From NCBI RefSeq assembly GCF_029203305.1, contig NC_089461.1, positions 1,488,001-1,552,000 of the forward strand: a stretch of 64,000 nt of DNA, written 5' to 3'. Under the pieces are notes generated by a model. It searched no databases. It was not told the DNA's origin and was given only the letters and a program-made list of their open reading frames with translations. The DNA is from Yamadazyma tenuis. Lineage: Eukaryota > Ascomycota > Pichiomycetes > Serinales > Debaryomycetaceae. A program made the position numbers and the translations under genes. Each line of letters starts with the position of its first letter. Positions within the stretch are counted from its first letter, which is position 1. Below are positions 17,607 to 28,745 of the stretch, in pieces.

Positions 17607-19523
17607 TCACGTTCTATCTATATCAGCTGTAAGTTCTAACTTGAAATTACCTCGTTGGCGTCTTTGGAGTTTACGATTAATCAAACGACTCACCTCAAAT
17701 CGAAAAATGGCTTCCTCGTCTACAGAAGCGCCTGGCATCGACACCTTAATTCCAACCACAAACGTATCGTAGTTGAACTTGGTGATGAACAATCTATCAA
17801 CCTTATGGCTCTTCTTGAACATTTCCAAGCCGCTGATTTCGTTTAAGATTGACGCCTTAAGTTTGTTGTACACGATATTTGTGCTTGGGTACGATAAAAG
17901 TAGAATCTCCCCTAGGGCTTTAACTAATTTCCAGCCTGTGAGACAAAACAATAATGAAATGATTATAGACGCCATTTCGTTGAGGTCAATTTCAAATTGC
18001 TTCAGAATAAATCCAGACATTATGGGTGAAAGTACCAAGAATACTGCGTACAGCAAAGTCAATATGTAAGTTGGGTTCTTAGTGATGATACTGGCAAAGT
18101 CTTCAAGTTTTTCAAAAGTTTTGCTCAGCGTGGAAGGAAGCTCGAGATCATCTAGTAATCCCATATTGCTCACATTTCTATTATGGGACGGAGTTTCCTT
18201 GATGATTTTATTGATCTTTTTCGCTGCCAAAATATAGTTCGAGGTAATCAAGGTGATGGCTATCGTTGATACCAACACCACATAGTATACTAACAAATTC
18301 GTCACATTGCTGTCGGATCGATGTACATGATGGGAACCCCCATGGCCATGGTCTGAGTCTTCACCCATGTTCAAAAGAACTATAATAAACTCTTCGCATA
18401 TGTGGCTCAATAAGTCAAACCCCACCATAACCAAAGAAGCCCCTAAAGCAAACCCTATGAGCACTTCAAGTCTTCCTAATCCAAAAGGATAAACTAGCGA
18501 AGCATTGTTCCAAACATCAAAGTTTGACATGATTTCCACTAATATGATTACTATTGAACCCAAGGAATCGTAGAAAATCAAATGAGCTAGCGTCGAAAGC
18601 TCTTGTTGTTGAATTTTGTGTCCCGACAAAAACACAAGCAAGGATAACATTAGGTGCACTGCAGACCATCCCAACTTGATCTTCTGGTCTTTAGTTATGG
18701 ACGCTATTGACTCACTCAAAGTAGGAATGGGGAACAGGTCTGTGATCGTAGATAAATATTCATTATCAATATTAGACGGCGTTGGTTCTTGAAAAAAGTT
18801 CATTGACACCGACGAGTGCTTGTATTTATGTCCTTTTCTATGAGCCGGTTTCACTGATAAATTGTTGTTCATCAGCATTTCCTGAGACTTGAAATTGAAC
18901 GGTTGGTACTGTTTTGTGGGCGACGACGGGGTTCTTACCGGACTTTTGGACCTGAAGTGCTTATTAGACCGTGACGGTGAAGTTGACCTCGTAGGTGAAC
19001 CTGATCTTGATGAATATGGGGGGGCTATTATTGGAGGAGGAACATAATTTCGTCTGTGGTTATTTCTTGATACTGGAGATTGTAAGGAGATTGACAGGTT
19101 TGGGTTCGGGTACGGACTTTCTTCGTTTTTGAACACATCGTCGCCAAAAAATGCAGATTTAGGACGTGGTTTGGAAGAAGAGTTAGGCCTCATGATTGAC
19201 GTTGGAGAACTAAGACCAGAAATGGAGTATCTTCGGCTGTGACTAAAGTTAATGATACTTCCACTGGACGCATTCGGTGTGGATGGACTGCCCTGGATGT
19301 TCAACAAGTCTTCTTCTACTTCTGCAATAGAATCAGTTGAAAAGTTGGCGCTGGTCAAAATCCCAAAGTTATTCTGACGTTCCTCAAACGGGGGGTTTCG
19401 ATTGATTTTATTCACTAAGGGGGATGATTCCACACTAGATATATCATTGATATCATCAATTTCTTCCTCGTACGAGTTCAAAGAATCGTCTATACCAAAC
19501 GGTTCTCCTAGCTGTTTGTTCAT
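17607..19523 (-). CDS. ZRG17: Cation diffusion facilitator, Zrg17-like zinc transporter subunit
   Basis: From the ATG at 19523 the protein has 638 residues; the open frame extends five codons further to a GTG. The first ~285 residues are Ser/Pro/Arg-rich and disordered. A CDF-type membrane domain follows with about six helices, among them LMLSLLVFLSGHK, FGLGRLEVLIGFALGASLVMV and LLVYYVVLVSTIAITLI. A short His-rich loop (DHGHGGSHHVHR) lies between helices. The C-terminal cytoplasmic domain is also CDF-like. In yeast Zrg17 pairs with Msc2 to bring zinc into the ER. The long N-terminus and six-helix layout favour Zrg17 over the larger, many-helix Msc2, but I cannot exclude another CDF member. 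Confidence 0.7.
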   Translation of the reverse strand: MNKQLGEPFGIDDSLNSYEEEIDDINDISSVESSPLVNKINRNPPFEERQNNFGILTSANFSTDSIAEVEEDLLNIQGSPSTPNASSGSIINFSHSRRYSISGLSSPTSIMRPNSSSKPRPKSAFFGDDVFKNEESPYPNPNLSISLQSPVSRNNHRRNYVPPPIIAPPYSSRSGSPTRSTSPSRSNKHFRSKSPVRTPSSPTKQYQPFNFKSQEMLMNNNLSVKPAHRKGHKYKHSSVSMNFFQEPTPSNIDNEYLSTITDLFPIPTLSESIASITKDQKIKLGWSAVHLMLSLLVFLSGHKIQQQELSTLAHLIFYDSLGSIVIILVEIMSNFDVWNNASLVYPFGLGRLEVLIGFALGASLVMVGFDLLSHICEEFIIVLLNMGEDSDHGHGGSHHVHRSDSNVTNLLVYYVVLVSTIAITLITSNYILAAKKINKIIKETPSHNRNVSNMGLLDDLELPSTLSKTFEKLEDFASIITKNPTYILTLLYAVFLVLSPIMSGFILKQFEIDLNEMASIIISLLFCLTGWKLVKALGEILLLSYPSTNIVYNKLKASILNEISGLEMFKKSHKVDRLFITKFNYDTFVVGIKVSMPGASVDEEAIFRFEVSRLINRKLQRRQRGNFKLELTADIDRT

Positions 19524-19590
19524 ATTGATGGATGCCACGAAGAACTCAAGTGCGCGTTGTTGACCAAATCGTTTTTATATTATACACACA

Positions 19591-22500
19591 TCATGGAGGA
19601 TTCTGCTTGGTTATATACGCGTCAAAAAGCAGAAGATTGATCTTTCCGTTGTTAATCTCAGGATTAGTATTCTCTAAGATCTCGAAACTGCTGATTTTAA
19701 ACTTTGGGGGGTCGCCTACTTTTTTCTTCTCTCCAAGAAGGTTAAATGGCTCATTAGAAAACATCGAATCTCTCGATGACTTAACCAAATACAACCCACT
19801 ATTGTTGAAAATATGAAAGTCTCCACTGGCATTGATTTCGTTTTCCTGTAATGTCACTGCTGAAATGATGTTCGTATCATCTAGATACTTTTGTAAAATG
19901 TCATGGTTATCGATATCTGGTAAGTCGAAAATCGCTGCAAACTTTTCGAACTTAGACAATTGTCCATTTGCAACCAAATCTTGACTCAAGAAAACGTTGG
20001 ATTTCTCTTGATTTGGGGTTAAATTAGATGGCTGACCACTTATACTGGGTGTTCCAGCGTTGTTGTTTGTAGGTGTATCAACAATTACATCCTTGATATC
20101 GTTTCTTTTACCTCTTTCTAGATTCAATTCTTGAGCAAGAAGATTCTTACTAATGAGCATTAAATCGTACAACAAGATCTTGAGCTTCTCATTACAACCA
20201 GTAAAGTACTCTGATACGAGTAGTCGTTTTAGGTTCACTAAGAAATTGAACCCTTGATCGTGGTTGAGGATGAACTTAGCAATCGACTCTTTATAAATAA
20301 TCAAGATTCGGATAAATACAGACAATGATCTGTCAATAGATTCGTTTTCGGCTTGCTTTTTGGGCGTCGACATACTATCCAATAAAGTCAACAAATTAGA
20401 AAGATAGTCCGATAAACCCCCTAGTACCAAAGTTGTGGTTTCAATGGATTCAATTGAAGAAAAAGAAAACTTCTTGAAAAAGTCAGCTAGTAATGGTAGA
20501 ATGTCGACTCCGTTAAACTCACATTCAGCCTTGAATTTGTCTTCTAAAAGACGAATATGGGAAAATAATATGCTACTCAATATTGTCAAAACATCTGACT
20601 TAAAGTCAGAAGGTAATGAGTTGAAGAGCTCTCCAAAGAATGAATTATCCAATGAGAATTGGAACCGTAACTGTGGAATCATAGTTTCAATGAACATTTT
20701 CAATTGGTTAAACCGTTCAATATCCGAGATTTTTATCATTTCTCTTGTTAGAATCAATCTAAACAAAATTTGAAATAACGGTAAATTGAATTCATTAATT
20801 TTCAGGGAATTGATTAACAAATCATCTAGCGAGTGAATATTAGTATTCAAACCAGAAACTCGATTAATCAAACTTATGATTTGATCATCATCAAAGTTGA
20901 CCTTGATATTTTCCATGAAGAACCTAGATCTTGTCACTATCCATTTAGTAAAGAGCTGTTCCAAATTTTGATTGTAAGAGATTGAAAAAGAAAGAACCTC
21001 CATTGACTGAGCTTTGATTTCGTTTGCAATGATTTCTAAGGTTTTTGCTCCTTGTTTTGAATAGAACGCAATTCGACTGATTTGAAGAGGTAAAATTTGA
21101 CCTTCTGTCAAAACTTGTTCTTCTTGAATATTATCACCAATTACTAAATCATGTAACATAGAGTTGTAATTGTAGACCATCTCTTGGTTACTGAAAATAG
21201 TGGTGATTATGGTCAATACCTCTTGGATTTCAAGGATCTCATTGGCAATCAACTTCTTTGCAACAATGGTGAACTTTAGCTTTTCTTGTTCATTCTCAAA
21301 CTTTGGAATTTGCTTCTGAGTGAAGTAAGCAAAGCAATCTATGAAAGGGAAGAAAAACTGTGCTTGTAAGATGTGCTTCGTGTTAATTAAAAGCCTAATA
21401 AGTAGGTTCTCTTCTTCCTTTGATAAACGACCACCATATTTCATATAGTAGTCAAAAAGTACTATCGCAAACCTCTTAGACCCATTTTCACCATTGTAAG
21501 TTTCATTATTTTCTCCTAACTTCAAAGCGGAGAAAGCATAATTCACCTCACTGGTGGTCATAAACACGTAGCTTTTGTTAGTTAAATCATTGAGATCAGA
21601 ACTGAATTCATCAATCGAATACTCGGTGCTGGCCTTTCTATTTTCAACTGTATGTGCGTTTAACTTCATTGGAGAATCCACTGTAGCTTTCGAGTAAATA
21701 AACTGTGGAATAGTAGCAGGCTTTTGTAATTGAGGATCAGCATTGATGTCACTCCTTGATTTAGTATCAAAGGAGGTCTCTATGAAATCCCATATGGATT
21801 TGAAGTTCAAGTATGAGGGCTCCCTAGTAGCCAAATCCTTATAGTTAACCATTATCAACCTGAAGATTTCATAACCCACAGATCCTGTGTCACTTCCAGA
21901 GATAGTCTTTATCAATTTGAAGTGTCTTACCATCAATTTTGCAATCAAATACAACGAATCCATGTCTAGAACAATGACTTTTCCATCGTTTCTCAAGACA
22001 CTCTTAACCAATACTTTGAAAAATACCGCCAAGTTGTCACACAGAGAATATACCTTATATAATAAAGTCACAGTCAAAAACCTTATGTGGATCAATTTTG
22101 AGGAGCTGTTGATGATCTTCTTAATTTCTTCTGTCATCCAGTTGACAAGGAGATACTTGACACCAACTTCTAGGTTTTCAAGGTTCTGTAAATTGCAAGA
22201 TACAAGGGTATTGTTGGCAAATTTATCAATAACTTCCTGCTTAAGGACACTTTGTCCGTGCTCGAACTTATGAGTAAAGTTGATTTGAGGGTCTGACCAC
22301 TTCTTCAAGATACTATCACATTGCTTGTTATTCAATACCGGGAGGTTCTGCAAAATATTAACATGCATCTTCACAGAAGGATTATTCAACTGAAGTTCAA
22401 CGCCAGGCTCTGAAAAAAACATTCCCGAGGCGATCAACTTTCTCAAGTAGGCAGAGATACTTATGACTTTCAACTGGTATAGTTCGTTTATCAAAACATA

Positions 22501-24477
22501 GAGGTTTTGAAAGTTGATCAGCTGGGGTTGACCAGCGAGTAAGTCATAGATGGTATCTAGTATTGAGTTTTCGATGGAAGCTTTGATTTTAGTGATGTAT
22601 TTTAGGCTTCCTGCTGCTAGAACTCTATGTTTTAAAAATCCACAAAACATCAAGATATTTTCGCTTGAATAACCAGGCTCTCTGTGGATGGTGATACACC
22701 AAGTAATAGCCACAGAAAGATTGAGCTTCCAATCAGTATTTCCGGATTTTTGCTTCAAAGAGGGCCTTAATAACTTGGCAAGTTCTTCATTGAACTTGAG
22801 CTTATCCAAGTAGTCGATGATCCTGAAAATATCATCCGAGCTTCTGTTGATGAATAGTTCACTTTCAAGTGTATCAAGTTCTTCATATTTCTGCTCTGGA
22901 GAAACCACATTAGTTTCAAAAGGCAAGTTCAAAGGGGTGAACCCAGCTGGAAAGGAACTTGTTCTTCTATGGGAGTTTATGAAAGGTTTCTCTTCTTTTG
23001 TGGACTTCAGGTGTTTCATATTAAGCATGAGACTTTCATTTCGGTGTTGTATGAGCTGTAGTTGTTTTTGAATATCTTCAATTTCCTGGTTCGACATTAA
23101 CTCCGACTCACCCAATATGACTTGATAAAGGGTTGATCCAATGAGAATCCAGTAATTGGGAATGATAAATGCATTTGTGTTTAGTTTGAACATGTATCTG
23201 ATAGAGTCCGATATCAGGCCTAATACGCTTTCTTTCAATTTTAAAGATAATGATCGTTCGAGAGTCCCCGGGATTCTGGACTGTTTGGATGTCAGTATAG
23301 GTACTCTGGATATAAAATAATAGTTCAATAGTAAGGCTTCACTAAGATCCTTACACAAATAGTCCAACTTGGTTATATCTATCCAAAATACTTGGAGAAG
23401 CAATAACGCAAGAAATCGTTGGCCAAAGTTTATTTCAGCATCTCTATGGGTACCAAATTCTTCATCATTAGCCTCAGATTTAGACGATTCCAACAAGAGC
23501 TGGACAATATAATGTGGTTCCAAATTCAATCCGTCTTTGAGGAAACGCACAATGGACAGTAGGAGAGTGCTCTTGTCAATCAAGCATTCGATGTAAAGCG
23601 TCTGCACATATTTAAGCAAATAATTCAATTTGTTCATGATATCCAGTTTTTTTTCTGGGGTAGAGACCATAGAAAAGTCCCGTGAAAATCGGTACATGTA
23701 GTCAACCACCTGATGGGTCCACTCTTGAAGCCATTGGGACTCTAGAGCATCCAGTTCGCCCCTGTTTTGCATCTTTTTACGAATGGCCACGGCGTCTCCA
23801 TATAGAACACACTTGGTGAACCAAATTGCCCTTGGGATCGGTACCGAGTTAGAGCATAGGACGTCCACTAAAACCTTGTTCTTGAGCCCATGTGGAATTC
23901 TCAGCGAGATTTTCAGAAGTGGAACGCTGTCATTAGCCAAATCTGCCAACCACGCTTCTCGTTTTAGAGTCGTAAGAGTAACTTTTGCAGGTAATTTGAA
24001 ATTGTTGGAATCAGCACGGATCTTGTTGATCACCTCGTTTCTTGTCTTATGAACACCTGCCAAGTGCTGAGATAACTCTTTCAAAACCTCAAAACAGTTC
24101 TCTCCACTTGAAAAGAGAGTAGCTTGAATTAGGTTTCTGGCAGTGTAATACTCATTAGGGACTTGAGGAGCTTCAAAAAGACCTTTGTTCAAATAAAGGG
24201 AATTGGTCATCTTGTCGATCTCAACTCGAGAAGACTCGTCGTCCATCTGGGTATGATCTTTCCAGGGATGAAAATCGGGATATGTGAGCTCCCTGCCCTT
24301 TTTGTGCTTGAGCTTAACCTCGTCTTTGTTGGAGTTGTTGGAGTCAAGTGGATATATGGAGTCTATTGGTTTATCCAAGTGGTACTTCATCAAAGACAAC
24401 TCATCAGTGCCGTTGAGACTATGGGCCACTTTAGAGTGACTCAACAAGAGGCTATTTCTGCTGCGTGCTTTTGACAT
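19591..24477 (-). CDS. SRB8: Srb8/Med12, Mediator kinase module subunit
   Basis: Srb8 (Med12) is the large subunit of the Mediator CDK8 module (Srb8-Srb9-Srb10-Srb11), which activates the kinase and restrains RNA polymerase II. The 1628-residue protein carries the Med12 signature: YPDFHPWKDHTQMDDESS near residue 65, then TLTTLKREAWLADLANDSVPL at about 165, followed by IPHGLKNK and VPIPRAIWFTKCV. The rest is a long helical region without other recognisable motifs. Size is close to S. cerevisiae Srb8 (1427) and C. albicans Med12. The ATG at 24477 is used. Only 67 bp separate its stop from the ZRG17 ATG, so the ZRG17 promoter probably reaches into SRB8. Confidence 0.9.
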   Translation of the reverse strand: MSKARSRNSLLLSHSKVAHSLNGTDELSLMKYHLDKPIDSIYPLDSNNSNKDEVKLKHKKGRELTYPDFHPWKDHTQMDDESSRVEIDKMTNSLYLNKGLFEAPQVPNEYYTARNLIQATLFSSGENCFEVLKELSQHLAGVHKTRNEVINKIRADSNNFKLPAKVTLTTLKREAWLADLANDSVPLLKISLRIPHGLKNKVLVDVLCSNSVPIPRAIWFTKCVLYGDAVAIRKKMQNRGELDALESQWLQEWTHQVVDYMYRFSRDFSMVSTPEKKLDIMNKLNYLLKYVQTLYIECLIDKSTLLLSIVRFLKDGLNLEPHYIVQLLLESSKSEANDEEFGTHRDAEINFGQRFLALLLLQVFWIDITKLDYLCKDLSEALLLNYYFISRVPILTSKQSRIPGTLERSLSLKLKESVLGLISDSIRYMFKLNTNAFIIPNYWILIGSTLYQVILGESELMSNQEIEDIQKQLQLIQHRNESLMLNMKHLKSTKEEKPFINSHRRTSSFPAGFTPLNLPFETNVVSPEQKYEELDTLESELFINRSSDDIFRIIDYLDKLKFNEELAKLLRPSLKQKSGNTDWKLNLSVAITWCITIHREPGYSSENILMFCGFLKHRVLAAGSLKYITKIKASIENSILDTIYDLLAGQPQLINFQNLYVLINELYQLKVISISAYLRKLIASGMFFSEPGVELQLNNPSVKMHVNILQNLPVLNNKQCDSILKKWSDPQINFTHKFEHGQSVLKQEVIDKFANNTLVSCNLQNLENLEVGVKYLLVNWMTEEIKKIINSSSKLIHIRFLTVTLLYKVYSLCDNLAVFFKVLVKSVLRNDGKVIVLDMDSLYLIAKLMVRHFKLIKTISGSDTGSVGYEIFRLIMVNYKDLATREPSYLNFKSIWDFIETSFDTKSRSDINADPQLQKPATIPQFIYSKATVDSPMKLNAHTVENRKASTEYSIDEFSSDLNDLTNKSYVFMTTSEVNYAFSALKLGENNETYNGENGSKRFAIVLFDYYMKYGGRLSKEEENLLIRLLINTKHILQAQFFFPFIDCFAYFTQKQIPKFENEQEKLKFTIVAKKLIANEILEIQEVLTIITTIFSNQEMVYNYNSMLHDLVIGDNIQEEQVLTEGQILPLQISRIAFYSKQGAKTLEIIANEIKAQSMEVLSFSISYNQNLEQLFTKWIVTRSRFFMENIKVNFDDDQIISLINRVSGLNTNIHSLDDLLINSLKINEFNLPLFQILFRLILTREMIKISDIERFNQLKMFIETMIPQLRFQFSLDNSFFGELFNSLPSDFKSDVLTILSSILFSHIRLLEDKFKAECEFNGVDILPLLADFFKKFSFSSIESIETTTLVLGGLSDYLSNLLTLLDSMSTPKKQAENESIDRSLSVFIRILIIYKESIAKFILNHDQGFNFLVNLKRLLVSEYFTGCNEKLKILLYDLMLISKNLLAQELNLERGKRNDIKDVIVDTPTNNNAGTPSISGQPSNLTPNQEKSNVFLSQDLVANGQLSKFEKFAAIFDLPDIDNHDILQKYLDDTNIISAVTLQENEINASGDFHIFNNSGLYLVKSSRDSMFSNEPFNLLGEKKKVGDPPKFKISSFEILENTNPEINNGKINLLLFDAYITKQNPP

Positions 24478-24584
24478 GGTGTGCCATTAAATGATAAAGA
24501 TATTATAGCGCGAGATCTGGTAAATTTCAAACTGGCTTTTGGAGTCCATACATTTATTGATTTTTCTACTTAGTCTATATTCCA

Positions 24585-27500
24585 TTACCAATCGTCGTCG
24601 TCATCTTCTTCTTCGTCACTATCTCTGGTGACTTGTCGTTTCTTCAACGCTTCAGCAATAGAGCCGGCCAAAGTAGACTCCTCTTGTTTTTTGGCTTGTA
24701 ACGCCGCCGCAAGCCCATTGGCAATGCCATTACCATTACCAGAACCTTGTTGGCCAGTCGATTGAGCAGTGGCGTGTACAGCTGTTGGCGGTGGGGGAGG
24801 AGGAGGGACAACGTGTCCTCTTGTGCCAAAAATACTGGCTGGAGGTTCACATTTTTCCATGTAAGACAAAGGTGCCCATCCTTCTTTGGTTTCCTCCAAA
24901 TCCTTAACCAAACCCCATTGGCCATTCTCGTTGGCTACATAGACTATATCGTCTTTCTTAAGAGGAATTGACCCGGCCACCGAGCCGTCGTAGTCAAAGT
25001 TCACCTTGTAAGTAGGATACTTTGGAGTTTTGGGTGCTGATACTGCCGCTGGTGGTGCTGGAGGAGGTGGTGGAGGTGCCGCTTTCTTAGCTTGTTCAGT
25101 AGCTCTAGGTGCTGGAGGAGGTGCAGCAGCCTTCTTGGCCGGTTTGGCTTGAGGAGTTGGTGGTTTTCTTGCCTTTTGAGGAACTGAAGGAGCAGCAATT
25201 GGTTGTTGATACGAAGCTTGAGCGACGGGTTGGTAAGAAGCTTGAGCTGCCGGTTGGTAAGAAGCTTGAGCCGCCGGTTGGTACGAGCGATGAGCAGCTG
25301 CTGTGGAAACAGAAGCTGCAAATCCATTCGATCTTCCACTACCTCTATTGTAGTACTTGCTGTAGTCCACTTTACCTGAAGCCCCTCTTGGTCTCTTCGG
25401 ATTTTTACTACTTCCTGGTAAACCAGCAGCCACGGTAATGGTACCTGATTTGTAAACATCACCATTTTTCGGAGCTGCTCCAACCACCACCTTGACTACA
25501 TGGAACTTTCCTGGTTTCTTTTGATACTCTATTGTGGGACCGATTTTAATGGTTAAACCAGGATTGGCTTTTTTCAAATGGGCCACTAGTTCAGTCTTAA
25601 AATCCAAGTTAATGAAGAGATCTGGGTTGGATGGCGTGGGTGAGTGAAGTGAAAGAGCAAGCCAGTTATCTTGATAACAAGATAATCCGACATAGTTCAA
25701 GCCACCAACTGGAAGGGTGAACTCCTTAAGCAATTGAAGCTTTTTCTCCACCAAAGTCTCGGCCACCACGTAGAAGGAGTTCTTAGTCATGATAAAAATT
25801 CTTGCAAGTCTCTTTGAAGACCGGCCAAATTTGGCAATGAGGATTTCTCCTTTTGAAGAAAAGATAACATGCTCACTTATTCCTGCTTGATTAACCACAT
25901 ATTTTCCGTAACCTGTTGAGTCATTACATCCGAGATAATCACCCATGAACGCACGAGAGCCCAACATGGAGAACCGGCGACGTTCTTTTCTTCCTTGAAG
26001 CAATCCATTTCCGTAGTCTCTGAACTGTTCGAATTTATTCCCATGGGTCTTATTCCTCCAAGCTCTCTGCATAACAATGGCGGCGTCTTCTTTACGTTTG
26101 AGGTAACGTCTCCAGGCCCTTTGAATCCTTGCAGCCATATTGTGCCAGTACTTGTCTCTCATGTCTTCCAAGGCAAATAATGTTTCGGGAGTCTTGATGA
26201 ATACTTTGGTGGTTCCCATTTGGTACTCAGAGTCAGGAATGAAACAAGCCTTAAGAATCTCCTTCACTGCTGAGATATCATCTCCTCTCCAGATGTAATC
26301 ACCAGCATAGCCTGTTTTGGAAGATAATAAATAGAATCTTTGCACAAATTTATCAAATGTAGTACGATAAGCAAACCCTGCTCTTCTGATTCGGACATTT
26401 TCCTTCAATCCCAAGTACTTGACCTGGTGTAAAACTTGTGCATTATCATACTCCTTTGGCCTTTTGGTTTGATTTGGCTTAATAGTTCTGATATATGAAG
26501 GTTGGCATTGGGATAAGGTGTCGACCAACAAATTGGCACTCTTTTTGATTTTATCGGATGCTGTTTCGAGCCTCTTCTTGTTGTCAAGTAATGCAGTTAA
26601 CATTTCTGGAGGGAACAAAACACTGGAAATAAAAGAATTCTTGGAGGTAGACAACATTTCCAATAAATCTCTTAACATGGAATCCTTGTTCTTATCAGTC
26701 ATTCCACTGACTTCGTAAGTAACATCACCAGCATAATGCTTAATGATAAATTTACCCTTCCGGTCTTCAAAGTGACGACTTGTAGATCCAACCATACCCA
26801 ATCGTTGAGAAAATACTTGATCAGCAGCATCGGAATCAGCATGGGCAGTTTTGACCGAGTCGTTCAAAGCAGCAAAGAGACCTGGGGTAGGTCTTGTGGC
26901 TTCGATCAAATCACACACAACCTTATTGTTAAAGTATTCGATAGGAGTCCATTTAATTTGTTCTTGAACGTATTCATCTTGTTCAGCTTTCAATGTCAAT
27001 TGAATAAAGATTTGTTGCAACTTTTCGTTAACATAGTTGATACAAATTTGTTCAAAGGAATTGTGTTCAAAGATTTCAAATCCGTAAATATCCAAGATAC
27101 CAATCGACTTCTTTTCCATTCCAGGGCCTTCACCTTTCAAGGAAACATTAACACGTGCAACAATCCAATCAAAAAGATTGTTGTAAAGACCTTTGGCCAA
27201 AGCATCTCTGACGGCTGTAGCTTGCACAATGTTCAAAGGAGAATGGTATGTAGAACCACGACGCATACCATGACTGGTTTGAACAATCTTTTCGGTAATT
27301 GACTTCTTGACAGATTCTGCGTCGGTTTCCAAAAGATATGCCACAAAGTTAATGACACTTTCATCCCGAATTGCGGCATTTCCATGTTCGTCTTCCACGT
27401 ATGATATATTTCCAACCCATAAAATGGCTGCTAACATCCGGAAAATATGGTCCTGCTCCTGTGGGGTTATTCCAATAACCTTCATGGCGTTCAAAGTTTC

Positions 27501-28343
27501 TTGAAAGTCGGAAGAATCGTTCACTCCATCAACACTAACACAACCGGCAGCAGACGTGTATATATAGGTTTCTGGACCCTGAATGCCGAATTTCTGCTTA
27601 TAATCATCAGGACAGTGCTTTGTGAATTGGTAGAAAATGTGGAAGTTTCTCTCGTTGGTGATTTGAGACACTACCCGCTGTTTTTCCAATAAATAGTTGG
27701 TGATATGAGCAGCCACAGGTTGGTAGTTTGAAGGATTAAAGTAAATCTCCAAGTATTTACCGTGTCGGGAAGAATTATTGTTTCTCAAGGTCTTTGCACA
27801 TCCGAATGATTCCAATAATGGGTTTGTGGCCAACACCATATCTTTAATTTTCAAGATATCATTATTGGCAAGAGCTTTACCATGATCTTCTACCGAGACG
27901 TTAGCGATGTATTGCATGATCTGCTTGGCAGCTTCGGTCTTCCCGGCCCCAGATTCACCAGAAATAATCACACACTGGTTCTCGCCGTACGATTTCAAAT
28001 TATAATACATGGTTTCAGCAATGGCAAAAACGTGAGGAGGAACCTCCAATCTATTCTTTCCCTTATATTTGTTCAAGTTCTCTTGGGTGTATATTCCAAG
28101 GTCTTGAAACGGATTCACTGATATCAACACATGTCCAATGTAGGTATAGATGGTGTTGTTCATAAATCTTTTATGGAGATTATCATTGATGGCATCGTCG
28201 GTAATCTTGGAAAGGAGGGTGAGGTCCGATACACCAACTTCCTTCTTTTTGGTGATATCGAATTCAGCCTTCTTAATCCCACTCTTGGCGGGTGGGGCTT
28301 GTTGTTTGTCTTTCTTTCGGCCACCTCTTTTGACGACAGCCAT
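24585..28343 (-). CDS. MYO5: Class I myosin (Myo3/Myo5), endocytic actin motor
   Basis: This 1252-residue type I myosin drives actin assembly and membrane invagination at cortical patches. Motor domain: [14 protein letters not shown]-loop, [13 protein letters not shown] switch [21 protein letters not shown] switch II and relay. The TEDS-rule position lies in [11 protein letters not shown], a PAK-type Ser site. Two IQ-like motifs follow ([25 protein letters not shown]), then a TH1 lipid-binding domain and a Pro/Ala/Gln-rich TH2 tail with 8-residue repeats (ASYQPAAQ). An SH3 domain comes next ([11 protein letters not shown] to [11 protein letters not shown]), and the protein ends in an Arp2/3-binding acidic tail EEDDDDDW. 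Domain order and length match yeast Myo3/Myo5; a single gene in this clade usually represents both. Confidence 0.95.
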   Translation of the reverse strand: MAVVKRGGRKKDKQQAPPAKSGIKKAEFDITKKKEVGVSDLTLLSKITDDAINDNLHKRFMNNTIYTYIGHVLISVNPFQDLGIYTQENLNKYKGKNRLEVPPHVFAIAETMYYNLKSYGENQCVIISGESGAGKTEAAKQIMQYIANVSVEDHGKALANNDILKIKDMVLATNPLLESFGCAKTLRNNNSSRHGKYLEIYFNPSNYQPVAAHITNYLLEKQRVVSQITNERNFHIFYQFTKHCPDDYKQKFGIQGPETYIYTSAAGCVSVDGVNDSSDFQETLNAMKVIGITPQEQDHIFRMLAAILWVGNISYVEDEHGNAAIRDESVINFVAYLLETDAESVKKSITEKIVQTSHGMRRGSTYHSPLNIVQATAVRDALAKGLYNNLFDWIVARVNVSLKGEGPGMEKKSIGILDIYGFEIFEHNSFEQICINYVNEKLQQIFIQLTLKAEQDEYVQEQIKWTPIEYFNNKVVCDLIEATRPTPGLFAALNDSVKTAHADSDAADQVFSQRLGMVGSTSRHFEDRKGKFIIKHYAGDVTYEVSGMTDKNKDSMLRDLLEMLSTSKNSFISSVLFPPEMLTALLDNKKRLETASDKIKKSANLLVDTLSQCQPSYIRTIKPNQTKRPKEYDNAQVLHQVKYLGLKENVRIRRAGFAYRTTFDKFVQRFYLLSSKTGYAGDYIWRGDDISAVKEILKACFIPDSEYQMGTTKVFIKTPETLFALEDMRDKYWHNMAARIQRAWRRYLKRKEDAAIVMQRAWRNKTHGNKFEQFRDYGNGLLQGRKERRRFSMLGSRAFMGDYLGCNDSTGYGKYVVNQAGISEHVIFSSKGEILIAKFGRSSKRLARIFIMTKNSFYVVAETLVEKKLQLLKEFTLPVGGLNYVGLSCYQDNWLALSLHSPTPSNPDLFINLDFKTELVAHLKKANPGLTIKIGPTIEYQKKPGKFHVVKVVVGAAPKNGDVYKSGTITVAAGLPGSSKNPKRPRGASGKVDYSKYYNRGSGRSNGFAASVSTAAAHRSYQPAAQASYQPAAQASYQPVAQASYQQPIAAPSVPQKARKPPTPQAKPAKKAAAPPPAPRATEQAKKAAPPPPPPAPPAAVSAPKTPKYPTYKVNFDYDGSVAGSIPLKKDDIVYVANENGQWGLVKDLEETKEGWAPLSYMEKCEPPASIFGTRGHVVPPPPPPPTAVHATAQSTGQQGSGNGNGIANGLAAALQAKKQEESTLAGSIAEALKKRQVTRDSDEEEDDDDDW
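25206..25289 (-). repeat. 24-bp tandem repeat in MYO5 TH2 region
   Basis: About three and a half in-frame 24-bp units encode repeated Tyr-Gln-Pro-Ala-Ala-Gln-Ala-Ser segments. Units at 25230-25253 and 25254-25277 differ at one base, which points to recent duplication. The repeats lengthen the proline-rich tail between TH1 and SH3. Confidence 0.8.
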
Positions 28344-28745
28344 TTCAATTGATAGGGGTAAAGAAACAAACAGTTGGTGGAGTTTTTCGAACGCAGATTG
28401 GGGGTCATTTCGCGGCTGTGAGACAGCGGGAGCGTATGTACCGGTTAGTGAGAAAGAAGAGAGTGAAATGGAGGGACAAGAAACTGGAAGTTCAGGCTAC
28501 CGGCGAGCGTACTAGATGAGTGTAAGAGCTGAATGTCTGACGAGTGAACTGAATGTCTGTTTGTTTGTGAATTTAAGATTAACCACTATTCCCAAGTTGA
28601 ATGATTTGGTGCATACAGAACTGGTATAAGTATAACATATGCTGAAAGGTGCAAAGAGCCAGTGGCATGTGCATAATAAAGGTAAATGTATATTCATGAG
28701 TGCACGGTACATATATCGAAAACTGTCCTCCTGGACATCTTGGCT
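28344..28745. other. MYO5 upstream region, no gene seen
   Basis: These 402 bp separate the MYO5 ATG from the RSA4 stop, both on the minus strand. A CGCG motif lies at 28411-28414. The decamer TGAATGTCTG occurs twice within 30 bp near 28531-28560. A minus-strand frame at 28512-28712 has no family resemblance and is not called. I see no tRNA or other RNA gene. Confidence 0.5.

Noticed and set aside
25001..25483. Leu/Arg-rich frame overlapping MYO5 on the same strand
   Set aside because: Out-of-frame reading of the Pro/Ala/Gln-rich TH2 region; composition is driven by the repeats.
26736..27302. Open frame of 188 codons antisense to the MYO5 motor domain
   Set aside because: Shadow of a conserved gene; no ATG context or motif supports it.
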